NCBI GenBank assembly: GCA_023053685.1
Contig: JALIGW010000040.1
Span: 248,001 to 312,000, forward strand
DNA length: 64,000 bases
Origin: Diadophis punctatus similis
Lineage: Eukaryota; Chordata; Lepidosauria; Squamata; Dipsadidae
Reading direction: 5' to 3'
Shown here one piece after another: positions 30,017 to 42,315 of this stretch. The position numbers and the translations under genes were made by a program. How positions within the stretch are numbered: the first letter of the stretch is position 1; each line of letters starts with the position of its first letter. The notes under the pieces are model-generated. The model had not been told where the DNA came from. It searched no databases and worked only from the letters and a program-made list of their open reading frames with translations.

Positions 30017-33000
30017 CACAAAAATGTTAGTTTGACTATGCATAACGTAACAAATAAGATAAACCATAATTTATGGGTTATAGATAGTGGGGCTACTAAC
30101 TGTATAACAAACAATAAGGAAAAGTTTGTAAAGATGCAGAAAAGTAGTCAATATGTTGCGTTAGCAAACGGTTGGAAGATGAAAGCAAATGGTGAAAGAA
30201 ATGCATATTGTTCAGGAATCAATGACAAACTGCCAATGTTATATATGCCAAGATTGGTTCATAATCTATTATCTGTGCAAGTATTGGTCAAAGCAGGATA
30301 CAGTGTAACATTTATGGATGATAAATATACAATTCAGAAAGAAGGTAACAATGTTATAGCTAAATTAGAAAATAGTCTATATATACTGCATGAAAAACCA
30401 GTAGAAAAAGCTAATTCGGTTTTTGAGAACAAACAACCTCATAACAACTGCATACCTTTACTCCACAGAAGAATGGGGCATTTGAATTTTAAATTGTTAC
30501 AGAAAACTGTAGAATTGGCTAAAGGAATTAAAATAAAACCATGTTCTAAGTATCTGAATTGCAATGCCTGTAATCAAGAAAAAAGCAAGGTTACTCCTGC
30601 AAATAGGTATTATGGTTTCAAAACAACAGCACCATTAGATGTAGTGTTTGTTGATCTAATAGGACCTAAGAAACCAAGTTTAGGTGGAGCTAACTATATT
30701 CTTAGTATTGTTGATCATTATTCTCGATATGGTTTTTGCTATTTAATGAAAAGCAAAACAGAAACTTATCAACATTTCTCTAATTGGATAAGGTTTGTAG
30801 AGAGAAAAAAGAGGAATAAGTTAGTATGTGAAGTAACAGATAACGGCACGGAATTCACTAATAGTAGGTTTGTTAATTTGTTAGCAAGAGCAGGGATAGA
30901 ACACAGACGTTCATCGGCCAGAACATAACTCTTCTACGTTGCAGGCAATGATAAGGACAATGATTAATGATTCTGGTTTGCCTGATAATTTGTGGGGAGA
31001 GGCTCTTATGTGCGCTAACCATATACTTAACAACGCTGTAAATGCTACGACAGGTGAGATATCTTTTACAAGATGGTTTGGTAGGAAACCTGAATTGGAT
31101 TATTTGCATGTATTTGGAGCACTGGCTTGGGTGCATATTCCAACACAAGTTAGAAGGAAAGGACAACATAGGGCAAAGCTAATGTATTTTGTAGGGTATG
31201 ATAAAAATAATAAAAGTTTTAGATTCTGGGATAAAGGCACCAGAAATACTTATAAAAGTGCAAGTGCCAAATTCATGGAACATGTGGGATGGAAGAAATT
31301 GGAGCAGGAAGATAGTATTGTGGTAGAAACTCCATTGTTCCAACAAGATATTACTCCTAAGAAGTATTTGGAGAGTAATATAGAAGAGATAGAATCACCA
31401 GAAGAGGAGGATTTAGTAGATGAAGAGAGATCTCCGATAGGGGAGGTAAAGTTAGAAGTTAAAGATGAGAATATTGCTACTAATAGTATTCCTTTGCCTA
31501 GACGAGGGACTAGAGTAAGAAGGTCACCTGATAGGTATCAGGCAAATGTTGTTTGTGAAATAAGCCTAGAACCTTCTAGCTATGATGAGATTAAGTTATA
31601 TTCCGAGAAGGAACAAATTGCTTGGAAAGAAGCAATAAATAAGGAATTAAAGTCTTTGAAGGATCTTAATGTTTATGAGGATGCTAGTTTGCCACAAGGA
31701 AATAAAGCTATAGGCTGCAGATGGGTTTTTAAGTTAAAGTCAGCCAGTGATGGCACTATAACCCACAAGGCAAGATTGGTTGCTCAGGGATTCGGTCAGA
31801 GTACAACAGACTACAATGAAGTTTTCGCTCCTAGTCTGAAGGCAAGCATGTTGAGGGCAGCATTGGTGTGGGCAGCTAGAAATAATATTGTGGTACATCA
31901 TATTGATGTTGAGACGGCATATTTACATGCTAAGTTACAGCATGAGATATATATGAGAAAACCACAAGGATTAAATAGTAATGGTAAAGGTTATTGGAAA
32001 TTAAATAAAAGCTTGTATGGTTTGAAGCAGGCTGGTTTTGAATGGAACCAATGCATTACCAAAGAATTGGAAAGATTAGGGTTTAATGCAGGTTTGGCTG
32101 ATCCATGTCTATTTAAGAAAGAACAGGATGGTGATATTATTTTATTATTATTGTTTACTGATGATATTGCAATTATTGCTAAATCAGAAGATATAGTAAA
32201 GGATATTGTAGATAAATTGAAAGACAAATTTAGGATAAGATATTTGGGTGAAATAAAGCATTATTTAGGTCTAGATGTTACTAGAACCAGTAAAGGATTT
32301 AAAATTTCATAGGTTCAGAAAATAAATAGTTTATTGAAGTGCTACAATATAGATAGTTGTAAAGAAGCAAAAACTCCTATGAGTACTCAATTTGAGCATA
32401 GTGAGGTAACTGATTCAAAGTTTGATAGTAATATATATCAAGCACTAATTGGTAGTTTATCGTATCTGGCAAACTGGTCAAGGCCAGATATATCGTATAG
32501 CATAAATCAGTTGGCAAGGTACAACTCAGAACCGTGTGAACGGCATTGGAATGCAGCAAAGCGTATATTAAGATATTTAAAACATACAATGTATAATGCA
32601 TTGTATTTAGAACCAAGATCAGAACTTGATTTAAAGGCCTATGCAGACGCAAGTTTTGCAACTGACAGGATAACACAGAAGTCAACCTCAGGGATTGCTA
32701 TATTATTAGGCAATATGTTAATTAGTTGGAGGTCAATAAGACAAAAGCACATAAGTTTGTCTACCATGGAGGCCGAATTTTCGTGTTTATCACTATTATG
32801 TACAGAGCTTATTTATTTTTCACAATTGTGTAAAGATTTGGGAATTGTTGTAAATGAACCAATATGTGTATTTGAAGACAATCAAGCAGCAATTAATATG
32901 GCAACAAATATTGGTGTTAGAACGAGATCAAAGCATACAGATCTTAGATATCTTAATGTTAGACAATGTGTACAGAGGAAAATGATTAAACATTTTGTAT

Positions 33001-33093
33001 TGTACTAGTGAATGTAATTTAGCAGATCATTTTACGAAAGCGCAAAATGCTGATAGACATAAAGAAAGTTGTGAAGGTTATAATCTAAGATTG
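30017..33093 (+). pseudogene. pol: Copia-D pol: protease, integrase, reverse transcriptase, RNase H
   Basis: Protease LWVIDSGATNCIT (about 30070). GAG-pre-integrase zinc ligands in LLHRRMGHLNFKLLQ and CNACNQEKSK. Integrase core: VFVDLIGP and VTDNGTEF; the third acidic region is lost at the frame break near 30928. The next open frame, 30939-32312, holds the integrase end and RT: CRWVFKLK, KARLVAQGF, VHHIDVETAYLHA, LYGLKQAG and LLLFTDDIAII, where the usual YVDD is FTDD but both Asp remain. A stop at 32312 precedes RNase H (32334-33008: YADASFA, STMEAEF, EDNQAAINM). A final shift leads to LADHFTKAQ and the end near 33093. Four breaks make it inactive. Confidence 0.88.
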
Positions 33094-33122
33094 TAAGATT
33101 GTAAATTATATATTAACAACCC

Positions 33123-33133
33123 AAAGGGGAGAA
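33123..33133 (+). promoter_or_regulatory. Copia-D polypurine tract
   Basis: AAAGGGGAGAA directly before the LTR start TGTTAG. Confidence 0.7.
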
Positions 33134-33170
33134 TGTTAGAACCCTGTTCAAATGATTGGGTGTGTTAATA

Positions 33171-33675
33171 TATGATTAAGAAATATTTCACTAGAAGAGT
33201 CCTCCACTCCTCTGCTCGCAATAAAATACCTTATTCCACCAGACTTGAAATACTGGGATTAGACAATTTACAACTACGTCACCTTCGATCTGATCTAAAT
33301 GTAGTTCATAAAATCATATACCAAAATGTCCTTCCTGTTAATGACTACTTCAGCTTCAACCGCAACAATACACGAGCACGTAATAGATTCAAACTAAATG
33401 TAAAGCGCTCCAAACTCGACTGCAGAAAATACGACTTCAGCAACAGAGTGATCAATGCCTGGAATGCACTACCTGACGCTGTGGTTTCTTCCCCAAACCC
33501 CAAAAACTTTAACCTTAGACTGTCTACAGTCGACCTCTCCTCGTTTCTAAGAGGTCTGTAAGGGGCGTGCATAAGCGCACCAGCGTACCTACCGTCCCTG
33601 TCCTACTGTCCTATTGTCCTCTTTTATCGTTACTTTTTACTTATGTTTATACAAATTACTACTATACATGTTTGA

Positions 33676-33718
<43 letters not shown>

Positions 33719-33735
33719 AATAAATGCATTGTGGA
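33171..33735 (+). mobile_element. L3-like LINE 3' end inserted in the Copia-D LTR
   Basis: Codes for the last 130 residues of the LINE ORF (33172-33561): STRLEILGLDNLQLRHLRSD, NVLPVNDYFSFNRNNT, RVINAWNALPDAVV, open to the stop at 33561. The 3' UTR has GGCGTGCATAAGCGCACC and TACCGTCCCTGTCC and ends in TTGATAAATAAATAAAT repeats (to about 33723). Strong 5' truncation. Confidence 0.82.
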
Positions 33736-34129
33736 TGATTACTATATAAGGAAGCAAGAGAGCATGCTCAATGTGGTTGGTGGTTTAGTGTGGTTTAGTG
33801 TGGTGAGTGGTGTTTGATGGTGTGTTCCGGATTGAAGACTCTCTGCTGTTTTACTGATGAGTAGATTACTTTATGGCTGTGTGAAATTGCTGTGAAGAGA
33901 AGAAGTACCATATTTTTCAGAGTATAAGTAGTACCGTATGTGCCGGCGCATAAGACAACTTTTTACCCCTTGAAAATCTTCTCAAAAGTCGGGGGTCGTC
34001 TTATACGCCAGGTACTGAAAATTCCGAGCCGGGGGGAGCTCAAAAACGGCCATGGCCACATCCCCACCGTTCTCCAGCCAAGCGGCTGAAGAAGCCCCAG
34101 AGCCCCGCCGCCAACCTGCGTCTCCTGCT

Positions 34130-34603
34130 GGGAAGGAGCCTCTGTCGCTGTCTCTCGCGGGGCTCCAGCCACCCTACTGAGTCCCTGACCGCGGCACCGG
34201 CAGGGTTAATGCGCATGGGAGGGAAGGAGAGAGCGCGCTACCACCGCCACTGCTGCTTTCACCGCTCCGATATTTCTTTGGTGGGCGCGCGCGGGAGGGA
34301 TCATGGAGCAGAGGCGCCCGGCACTTAAGGCAAGAGGCGGGTGGGAGACGCGGGCAGGAGCCTGCCGCCGCCGCCGCCACTTCTGGCATCCCCACGCCTC
34401 TCACCCCGCTCGCCGGGTGCCTCTGCTCAGCGGCCCCTCCCGCGCGCGCCCACCAAAGAAATATTGGAGCAGCGAAAGTAGCAGCGGCGGCGGTAGTGCG
34501 CTCTCTCCTTCCCTCCCATGCGCGTTAACCCTGCCGGTGCCGCGGTCGGGGACTCAGTCGGGTGGCTGGAACCCCGCGAGAGACAGCGACAGAGGCTCCT
34601 TCC
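34130..34603. repeat. GC-rich inverted repeat, arms about 190 bp
   Basis: Arms about 34130-34327 and 34415-34603 are reverse complements with few mismatches: for example GGTGGGCGCGCGCGGGAGGG on the left and its complement at about 34430-34447, and ACCGGCAGGGTTAATGCGCA on the left against TGCGCGTTAACCCTGCCGGT on the right. A spacer of about 90 bp lies between. CpG-rich. Confidence 0.88.
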
Positions 34604-34723
34604 TCCAAGGGGAGGGGAGCAACCCACCCACCTACCTCGCTTGGTGCGGTTCCCCGCACTTGGCGTCTTGGAAGAGGGCTGGGCGAGGGAGAAAGGAGCC
34701 ACGGTGGGGATTGGTTTGCAGGG

Positions 34724-34724
<1 letters not shown>

Positions 34725-34762
<38 letters not shown>

Positions 34763-34804
34763 AGGAAAGAAGGAAAGAAGGAAAGAAGGAAAGAAGGAAA
34801 GAAA

Positions 34805-34864
<60 letters not shown>
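34725..34864. repeat. (GAAA)n microsatellite with GGAAA variants
   Basis: About 140 bp of GAAA units with a central GAAGGAAA variant block and one GAAAAA interruption. The Lys/Glu/Arg open frames across it are artefacts of the repeat. Confidence 0.97.
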
Positions 34865-35236
34865 ATCATTACCAATGCTATGATGGAAACCACCAACTCA
34901 AAGACAAATATCACTTTGGAGCAAGGAAGCTGCTACAGCAGCAACAAATTAAACAGCACAAAGACAGGGATTCTCTCAATATCCCATTGTCCCTATTGGA
35001 CAATATTGGAGGGTTGCCAGAAACTTTCTTCATTTGTTCTACAGAGAGCAAAGTAGTTTTCACAGTAAAGACATATGTTGCCCAATTGTCTATCACAAAG
35101 CTTGCAATTGTGAAGAAATAAAAAAATCCAAGGTAGAAGAAAAGGGTTCCTGTTATTGGTTCTTTGTCATAAAATGCATAGCAAAGGCATCAGATGGATT
35201 CTTACTTGTAGGAAAGTATGCAATAAAGTGTGAAAA

Positions 35237-35611
<375 letters not shown>

Positions 35612-36031
35612 TAGGAGGGGTAGTCTTATACGGCGAGTATATCCCAAACTCTATATTTGAACTGGAAAAGTTGGGGGTTGTCTTATACGCCCAGTCGTCT
35701 TATACGCCGGAATATACGGTATACCTTTTTACCCCCCAAAAGAGGGTGAAAATTTGGGTGCATCTTATACACCGAATGTAGCCCCACCCAGCCACCCCCA
35801 CCCTTTGGCCTCTGCCTGCCAACAATTTACCTCTTTGCAGCAAACAGAACAGAAACAGAAGCCTTATTAGCACACTAAAAGATTACTTGCCTCCCGATCT
35901 ACAGCTGACAGAGGCTTGCAAGCCACGTGGTAAAATGAAACTAACTACGGTGGCTGTAATGAGACAAAATGCTGGGAGATAAACTGCTGGCAATGTTACA
36001 CTGCTGAAATTGCAAGAAAGTAAGCTACAGC

Positions 36032-36107
36032 TACTGTAGCCTAGAGGTAGAGCTCTTGCCTCACAGTCAGGAGGTTGTGAGTTCTATCCTAGGTAGAGGC
36101 AGATTCT
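36032..36107 (+). repeat. tRNA-like sequence, probable SINE head
   Basis: TAGCCTAGAGGTAGAGCTCT resembles an A box region and GGTTGTGAGTTCTATCCTA a B box. No full cloverleaf could be drawn with confidence and no CCA or terminator is present, so it is more likely a SINE remnant than a tRNA gene. Confidence 0.35.
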
Positions 36108-37125
36108 GTTAATATGTTATTTTGTTAAATGTTTGTAGAGTGTTCAAATTATAAGACTTATTTTTTAAAGACTGCTTTATTATTGTTCTAGACAACTTAA
36201 CAAAATGAAGAAGCTTTTTAAAATAAATTCTTGCTCTGAAGAGGCCCAGTGCTATTGTATCTTCTTTTAAATAGCAGAAGCCTTCCAGAAAGCCACATCA
36301 ATTTTAAAGATCTGTAAAAGTATAATCTGAAATGTCCTGTTTTAGTATTAAGTATTAGTATTAAAATAAGGCAGCTGAATTAAACCCTGACTTAGTCATG
36401 TTTGGAGTAGATCTATTTAAATAATTGGGAGGAGTTAGTGTGATTACATTTAAGAAAACTTTCTGGGATTAATATACTGCCATAATGTACATTTCTCCAA
36501 TTCTTTGCTATTTCTATGGGTCAAGCACACATGCACAGAAATACACAGCAAACAGTGTATATCATCTGTGCTGTTTGCTGTTTGGCAAATTGTTGGGAGG
36601 CAGAGGCCTTTTTTTCTTGTTTTCCTCCCCCAAAACTAAGGTGCGTCTTATACTGCAGTGCGTCTTATTCTCCGAAAAATATGGTAACTATCTGTGATAG
36701 TATAGAATTAAGTGATAGCTGTAATCTTTGTTTGTGAGTTAAAACAAACATAGGCAAGAAGAAGAAACTTCGCATTGACTGAATAACTGTGTATGACTTG
36801 GACTTCCTATTTAACTTTGCTACTATTCAAGTAAAAACTACTTTGTACATACTAAAGATATTCTGTTTCTTGACTGAATAGCATTCATATCAAACTGCAA
36901 CACCATTACTACAACACATTTCACTGTGTATGTGCTTAACAGCACAATAACTCCTTAACAGTGGCAGCACCTTAAAAGCCTGTTGCCTATCACACTCTTG
37001 GGCAAAGCATGTGAGCCATTTCCTCCTTTCAGTGGTCCATAAAAGTACATCTATAGTATGTAGATAATAAAGTTGAAAAAACGCCCACAGAACAGGTAGT
37101 AAAAATTTTTTAGAACCCACCCCTG

Positions 37126-37205
37126 ACCTCACCCCATTCATAAGAAGTCTGTAAGGGGCATGCATAAGCACACCTGCGTGGCTACCGTCCCTTTTATTTT
37201 TATTC
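37126..37205 (+). repeat. L3-like LINE 3' UTR, right of the hAT nest
   Basis: After the duplication ACCTCACC (37126-37133) the sequence CATTCATAAGAAGTCTGTAA and GGGGCATGCATAAGCACACC matches the 3' end of the LINE at 33540-33600, completing the fragment cut at 22825. Confidence 0.8.
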
Positions 37206-37648
37206 ATTTCATGTATTCAAATTATGTATATACTTATATATATTATCTAATATCTAATTATTGCCCATGACAGCCATCCTTTGAAAAAGAGTGGCCCAAA
37301 GTCATCCTGAAAAGTTTAGTGGCAGAGGAGGATTAGAACCCATGTCTCCCCATTCTTAGTTCCCAATGAATCTCATTCTAAAAAGTCACTACTTGACCCC
37401 TTTGATATTTTGGCAGTAGCTTGGTTCCTTGTGTAGTTAGACTTCAGTCACTTTTCCAGAATTAAAGGTTGCAAAATGTATTCGGGGAATGTTGGGGGAA
37501 AAAAACCCTTAAATGTAACCCTTATTCCTGTGAGAAACTGATTCTTTTTCTAATTCACCAAATTATTAGTAGTTATAGTGATACTTTTGAAAAGGACTTT
37601 GGTGTCCTGGCAGATCACGGATTTAGCTGTTCCATTTCAGATTACTAC
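37206..37648. other. Unassigned sequence with possible SINE trace
   Basis: The part GAGTGGCCCAAAGTCATCCT (about 37291-37310) followed by GGATTAGAACCCATGTCTCC resembles an inverted Sauria-type SINE. The rest shows nothing recognisable. Confidence 0.35.
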
Positions 37649-38285
37649 TAGAGTTGGAAGGGACCTTGTAGGTCATCTAGTCCAACCCCTCGCTGGACTA
37701 GATGACCTACACAGGAGTCCCTACAACATTTCAGACAAATGGCAGTCCAATCTCTTTTTGAAAGTCTCAAGTGTTGGAGCTCTCACAACCTCCATAGGCA
37801 AGCAGTTCCACTGGTTGATCGCTCTCACTGTCAGAAAGTTTCTCCTTATTTCCAGGTTGAATCTCTCCTTGGTCAGTTTTCATCCATTATTCCTTGTCTG
37901 GCCTTCTGGTGCCTTGGAAAACAGCCTGACCCCCTCCTCTCTGTGGCAGCCCCTCAAGTATTGGAACACTGCTATCATGTCTCCCCTGGTCCTTCTCTTC
38001 GCTAGACTGGCCATGCCCAGTTCCTTCAACCGCTCTTCGTATGTTATAGTTTCCAGTCCCCTAATCATCCTGGTTGCTCTTCTCTGCACTTTCTCTAGAG
38101 TCTCAATGTCTTTTTTGTAGTGTGGTGACCAAAATTGGATGCAGTACTCTAGGTGTGGTCTAACTAAGGCTTTATAGAGTGGCATTAGTACCTTGATAGT
38201 CCTAGATTGTATCCCTGTATTAATACAATTTAGGATTTCATTGGCTTTTTTGGCTGCTGCTGCACACTGCTGGCTCATGACTGTC
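37649..38285 (-). pseudogene. CR1 LINE RT C-terminus and 3' UTR
   Basis: The minus-strand open frame 38278-37880 codes for RPHLEYCIQFWSPHYKKDIE, LEKVQRRATRMIRGLE and YEERLKELGMASLAKRRTRG, the conserved CR1 ORF2 C-terminus also seen in bird CR1. It continues in frame past the stop to the RAINQWNCLP region. The 3' UTR at 37649-37720 contains a palindrome (GGTCATCTAGTCCAACCCCT then CTGGACTAGATGACC). 5'-truncated at about 38285. Confidence 0.85.
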
Positions 38286-38331
38286 TAGTTTTTTTTTCTT
38301 GTGGGGCACTCTGGTTTCATTAAAATAGGTA

Positions 38332-39590
38332 ATTATTTTATTATTTTATTATTTTATTTATTATTTGGTTCTTCTATGCCGCCCTACTCCCGAGGGACTC
38401 AGGGCGGCGTACAACGTTGAGCAAGAACACTGAACAATAAATAATGATTAAAAACAATGTTAAAAGAATTAAAAAAGTTTAAAAAAATGTTCACCACCAA
38501 ACATACCGGGGGAGAGCTCAGATGGAACTAGTCTCAACCCCCTGCCTGCAGGAAGAGCCATGTCTTGATGGCTTTTCGGAAGGCCAGCTGGGTGACGATG
38601 GTTCAGATCTTTGGGGGAAGTTGGTTCCAGAGCACGCCCCCCTCCACAGAGAAGGCCCTCCCCCTAGGGCCCGCCAGCCGGCATTGTTTGGCTGACGGGA
38701 CCTGGAGGAGACCCGCTCTGTGGGCCCTAACCGGTCGGAGGGAAGTGTGAGGCAGAATGCGGTCCCGAAGGTAACCTGGTTCTAAGCCATGAAGGGCTTT
38801 AAAGATGATGATCAACACCTTGAATTGTACCCGGAGACCGATGGGCAACCAATGCAGCTGGCGGAGTATAGGTGTAACGTGGGTGTATCTTGGCACACCC
38901 ACCACAGCACGCGCAGCCGCATTTTGCACCAACTGAAGTCTCCGAATACTCTTCAAGGGTAGCCCCATGTAGAGCGCATTGCAGTAGTCCAAACAGGAGG
39001 TGACAAGGGCGTGAGTGACCGTGAGTAGAGCCTCCTTCTCCAAGTATGGCCGCAATTTTTGCACCAGGCGAACCTGTGCAAAAGCCCCCCTAGCCACAGC
39101 TGTAAGATGTTGATCTAATTTTAGCTGTGGATCTAGGAGGACCCCCAAATTGCGGACCTGTTCCGAGGGAGTTAATTTTCCTCCCTCAAGAACCAAGGAG
39201 GGACGTTATCGGCGCGTTATCATTGCCACTCCTCTCCCCCTTCCCTGGGGTCGTGAATGATGCTGCACTGAGAACCCGTCTGGGCGTATCTCAGAGAGAG
39301 CTACGCCTCCCTCCTGGCCCAACCAGGTCTCAGTTATACATACCAGGTCCGCCCCCTCTTCTGTGATTAAATCACGTATCAGGGGGGCTTTGTTGACGAT
39401 CGACCTGGCATTAAGCAGCAGCATCCTGAGCCCAGGGCCCTGAAAACCCTGGTTGCCAGGTACTTGGGTTGAGCAAGATGGAACCACTTCGGAGGGGCCA
39501 GAACAAGGGATCGCTTGTAGACAGCGAGGTCTTATTCCCCAAGAGCGGCCCGCCCCTCTGCTCCCGCCATACCTGCCTCTCCCTGTTATG
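38332..39590 (-). pseudogene. L2-like LINE with endonuclease joined to RT C-terminus
   Basis: On the minus strand, 5' to 3': a GC-rich leader, the start of an AP-type endonuclease (LLLNARSIVNKAPLIRDLI, ADLVCITETWL, about 39430-39210). The sequence then passes directly into the RT C-terminal region (VLEGGKLTPSEQVRNLGVLL, LDYCNALYMGLPLKSIRRLQ) that ends at 38603, followed by the 3' UTR and an AATAAATAAT-type tail. The central endonuclease part and the whole RT catalytic core are missing. The same family as 3063-5076, with very similar protein. Confidence 0.85.
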
Positions 39591-40459
39591 ACCGAGATGT
39601 ATTTGTGTTCACACTGAGAAAAATAAAGATGTACTTGAAGCCAACTATGAAAGAGCACTGAAAGATAAACCTCACAGTAATGTGGTTCTTCCCTTAGGAA
39701 AACCAGACAGTAGAGGGGGGGGAAAATCGCGTAATTTGGTTTGCTCCAGCTAGATCATAACTGAAATCAAAATATGGCCGCTATTATTTTTTCCCCTGAT
39801 GCTTTTGGCACCAGCCTGCTGAGTTTTATAGCATCCACAGCTTCCATGCCAGTCAGCCTCCACTTGGTAAAGTTATAATGTGCTTTAATATGTTCATTCT
39901 GATGTAATTTGCAGCCCCTGTTTTTAAATATCTGCTCCGTAATAATGTTTAATTTCAGGGGTCACCCCGCCAAGGAGTATATTAAGGCTTATAAAACTCA
40001 TTTTCAAAGCTCAAATATCAAACTGTGATCAGGTTAGAAGGGCAGCATCTATGAATATTTCATCTTTTATCATGCTGATAATAAGGAGATGACAGAAACA
40101 CATTATTACAATGAGGGAAGTGCTCATTTCAGCCCAGACAGCTGGGGCTCTAGTGGGTGTTACTCAATAAAAGCAATTCCGATAAGAAAACCAAGCTTAT
40201 GGACTCACCATTGTGTCACATTTGATGGTAATGAATAATGTATGGAGCTGAAGCCAGAACAGCTCATGGGGGGAAAAACATGTTTAAGTTTTAGTGGGCA
40301 CGCAAACTATGCGTTGAGCACATCTTAGTAGATTCAACATGAATTGGGCATACCCAGAAGGCAGCCAGATCTGATCATCTGAATTTGGATACTTTTGATA
40401 GCTTAGGTATCAGTCCTTGGCTACTTACCTTAACCACCACACATATCCATGTTGTAAGG
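39591..40459. other. Non-repetitive stretch, candidate conserved non-coding sequence
   Basis: No repeat, ORF or RNA signature from about 39665 to 40440. Composition is balanced and moderately AT-rich, with homeodomain-like TAAT cores (for example TAATAATGTTTAATT near 39940). It is the cleanest single-copy-looking segment in the window. Nothing in the sequence proves conservation. Confidence 0.35.
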
Positions 40460-41056
40460 CAGCGGTTCCCAACCTTCCTAATGCCACGCCCCTCACCCCG
40501 CCCCCATGCCCCCACCACGACCCATCCCGCCGCCGCCATTTGGGTTCTTTTACCCTCTGCGCATGAGCAAAGCATTCTGCGCATGCGCAAAGGGTAAAAG
40601 AACCCAAATGGCGGCATCCGGGCGAGATCTCATCTTCTTCGCAGAGTCTCTCCCGTCTACCTGTAGCATTTGGGGCAAAGAGGATGGCTCTCTCCGGGCA
40701 GCCGCCTGTCCCGGCCCCGCAGAAGTCGCGCACGCCTTTCGCGACGGGGCTCGAAAAGCTCCCAGAGGCAACACGCGAAGTGAGAGGAGACCTCACCCAG
40801 ATCTGGAGACTTCGACCGGACGCTGCCATTTGGGTTCTTTTACCCTCTGCGCATGCGCAGAACGCTTTGCGCATGTGCAGAGTGTAAAAGAACTCAAATG
40901 GTGGCGGCAGGGTGGGTCGCGGTGGGGGTGCGGGTTGTGGATCACGATATGGCCAGGCTTGTGGCAGTGGGGGGGAACTGAGGATGCTGGGGTGACCCCT
41001 GGGAAATGGTCATTCGACCCCCAAAGGGGTCGCGACCCCCAGGTTGGGAACCGCTG
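40460..41056. mobile_element. hAT-type MITE with CAGCGGTTCCCAACC ends (SPIN-like)
   Basis: Perfect inverted ends CAGCGGTTCCCAACCT and AGGTTGGGAACCGCTG, with the identical 8-bp flanks TTGTAAGG (40452-40459, 41057-41064). The right part has CCCCAAAGGGGTCGCGACCC, typical of this group. It contains two copies of a hairpin module (40532-40615, 40822-40905). 597 bp, no transposase. Confidence 0.93.
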
Positions 41057-42315
41057 TTGTAAGGGATCTGGGTTCTCAGATCATACATCACTTCCATATT
41101 TCATATGATGTCTCTCCCTAGACAGGTACATTACTGAATGAATACCAATAAGGGAGAATACCTTATTCAGCCCAGGGTTGAAATGAGTAGTCCTTGGTGC
41201 TCTCTGAGCTTGATTATTTTCTTGCAGATGTTTCATTACCCAAACTAGGTAATATCATCAAGACATTACAGAATCCTTCAAGTTGAGCTTAGACACATGG
41301 GATATACCAATGTTTTCACACTACCCAGCTTTGAATAGTCCAAGTAGTAAGCAGATAATGGCTGTTTTGAAGCAAATGAGGGTTCACCCACTAAGCCCCT
41401 GGCCATTTTGTATCTATTTCAGTTTGAAAAAATGTTCCATTATAGGGATGACCATAGAGGTCAGTATCACCAGGGCTTCACAGTCAAGGCAGAACTAGTT
41501 TGAGTTTCTTTCTAATATTTTCTTCCTGTCCAGAGCTTAAATGATTGCTTTGCTTAACCTCCACTGCATAGTTGCAATGCACACAGTAATCTCAGTGGTT
41601 CTCTATAGTTGAGGAATGCCATGGCTTCAATCTACTTTTCCAGAAAGAGTTTTGAGCCTAGGAGGATCCCTAAACATCCCTGCCTAACCCACTTCTTAAA
41701 AAATGTTTACCCTGATTGCTTTGGAAGCAGATCTTATCCATCATCGTTACTCTATACATCACCTCCTCAGTTCCCCCTTCTTGCAGCTCTAGAAAACCTG
41801 GAGTCAAGGAATCAAGGTATGAGTTGCAGGGCATGAGCTGTTCTCCTCTTGGGCTGACAACTTCTCTAGATCTTCTGACAAGCCCTGCAATGCAGCTGCC
41901 CAATGAGAGATTGCTCCCCTGTTCTTCCTCCTGCTCTTCAGACTGAGTTTCATCTTCCCTTTAACCTTGCCATTTTTGTACACCCCAAATAAATGGAGCT
42001 TGTACCTCCCTGTCTTCCCTTTCTGCCCCTGTCTTCTCTGTGCCCCCCACCCCCACAACAGACAAACCAGAGCCCTGCCCAACCTGGGAGGTCAACTCTC
42101 TTGGAACAGTGGCAGCTCACCCTGAGCATTGCAGATGAAACAGGCACACAAATTGCAGGGCATGCCTGTCTGTTGCATTCTCTCACAATCTCCCTGACTC
42201 TGAATCAGGTATTCCAAATGTTTCTCCATAAATGTATCTGTAATTCAGAATATTCAGCCTTCACTTCATACTCTTCCTCCCCATCCACCAAGCAGGGGGA
42301 GGTGGAGCTGTTCTA
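41057..42315. other. Unassigned sequence
   Basis: About 1.26 kb with no recognised repeat. Open frames up to 107 codons exist on both strands (for example 41993-42316 plus) but overlap and lack motifs. Confidence 0.45.

Noticed and set aside
36032..36107. Functional tRNA gene
   Set aside because: A and B boxes are recognisable but a complete cloverleaf with paired acceptor stem and Pol III terminator is not.
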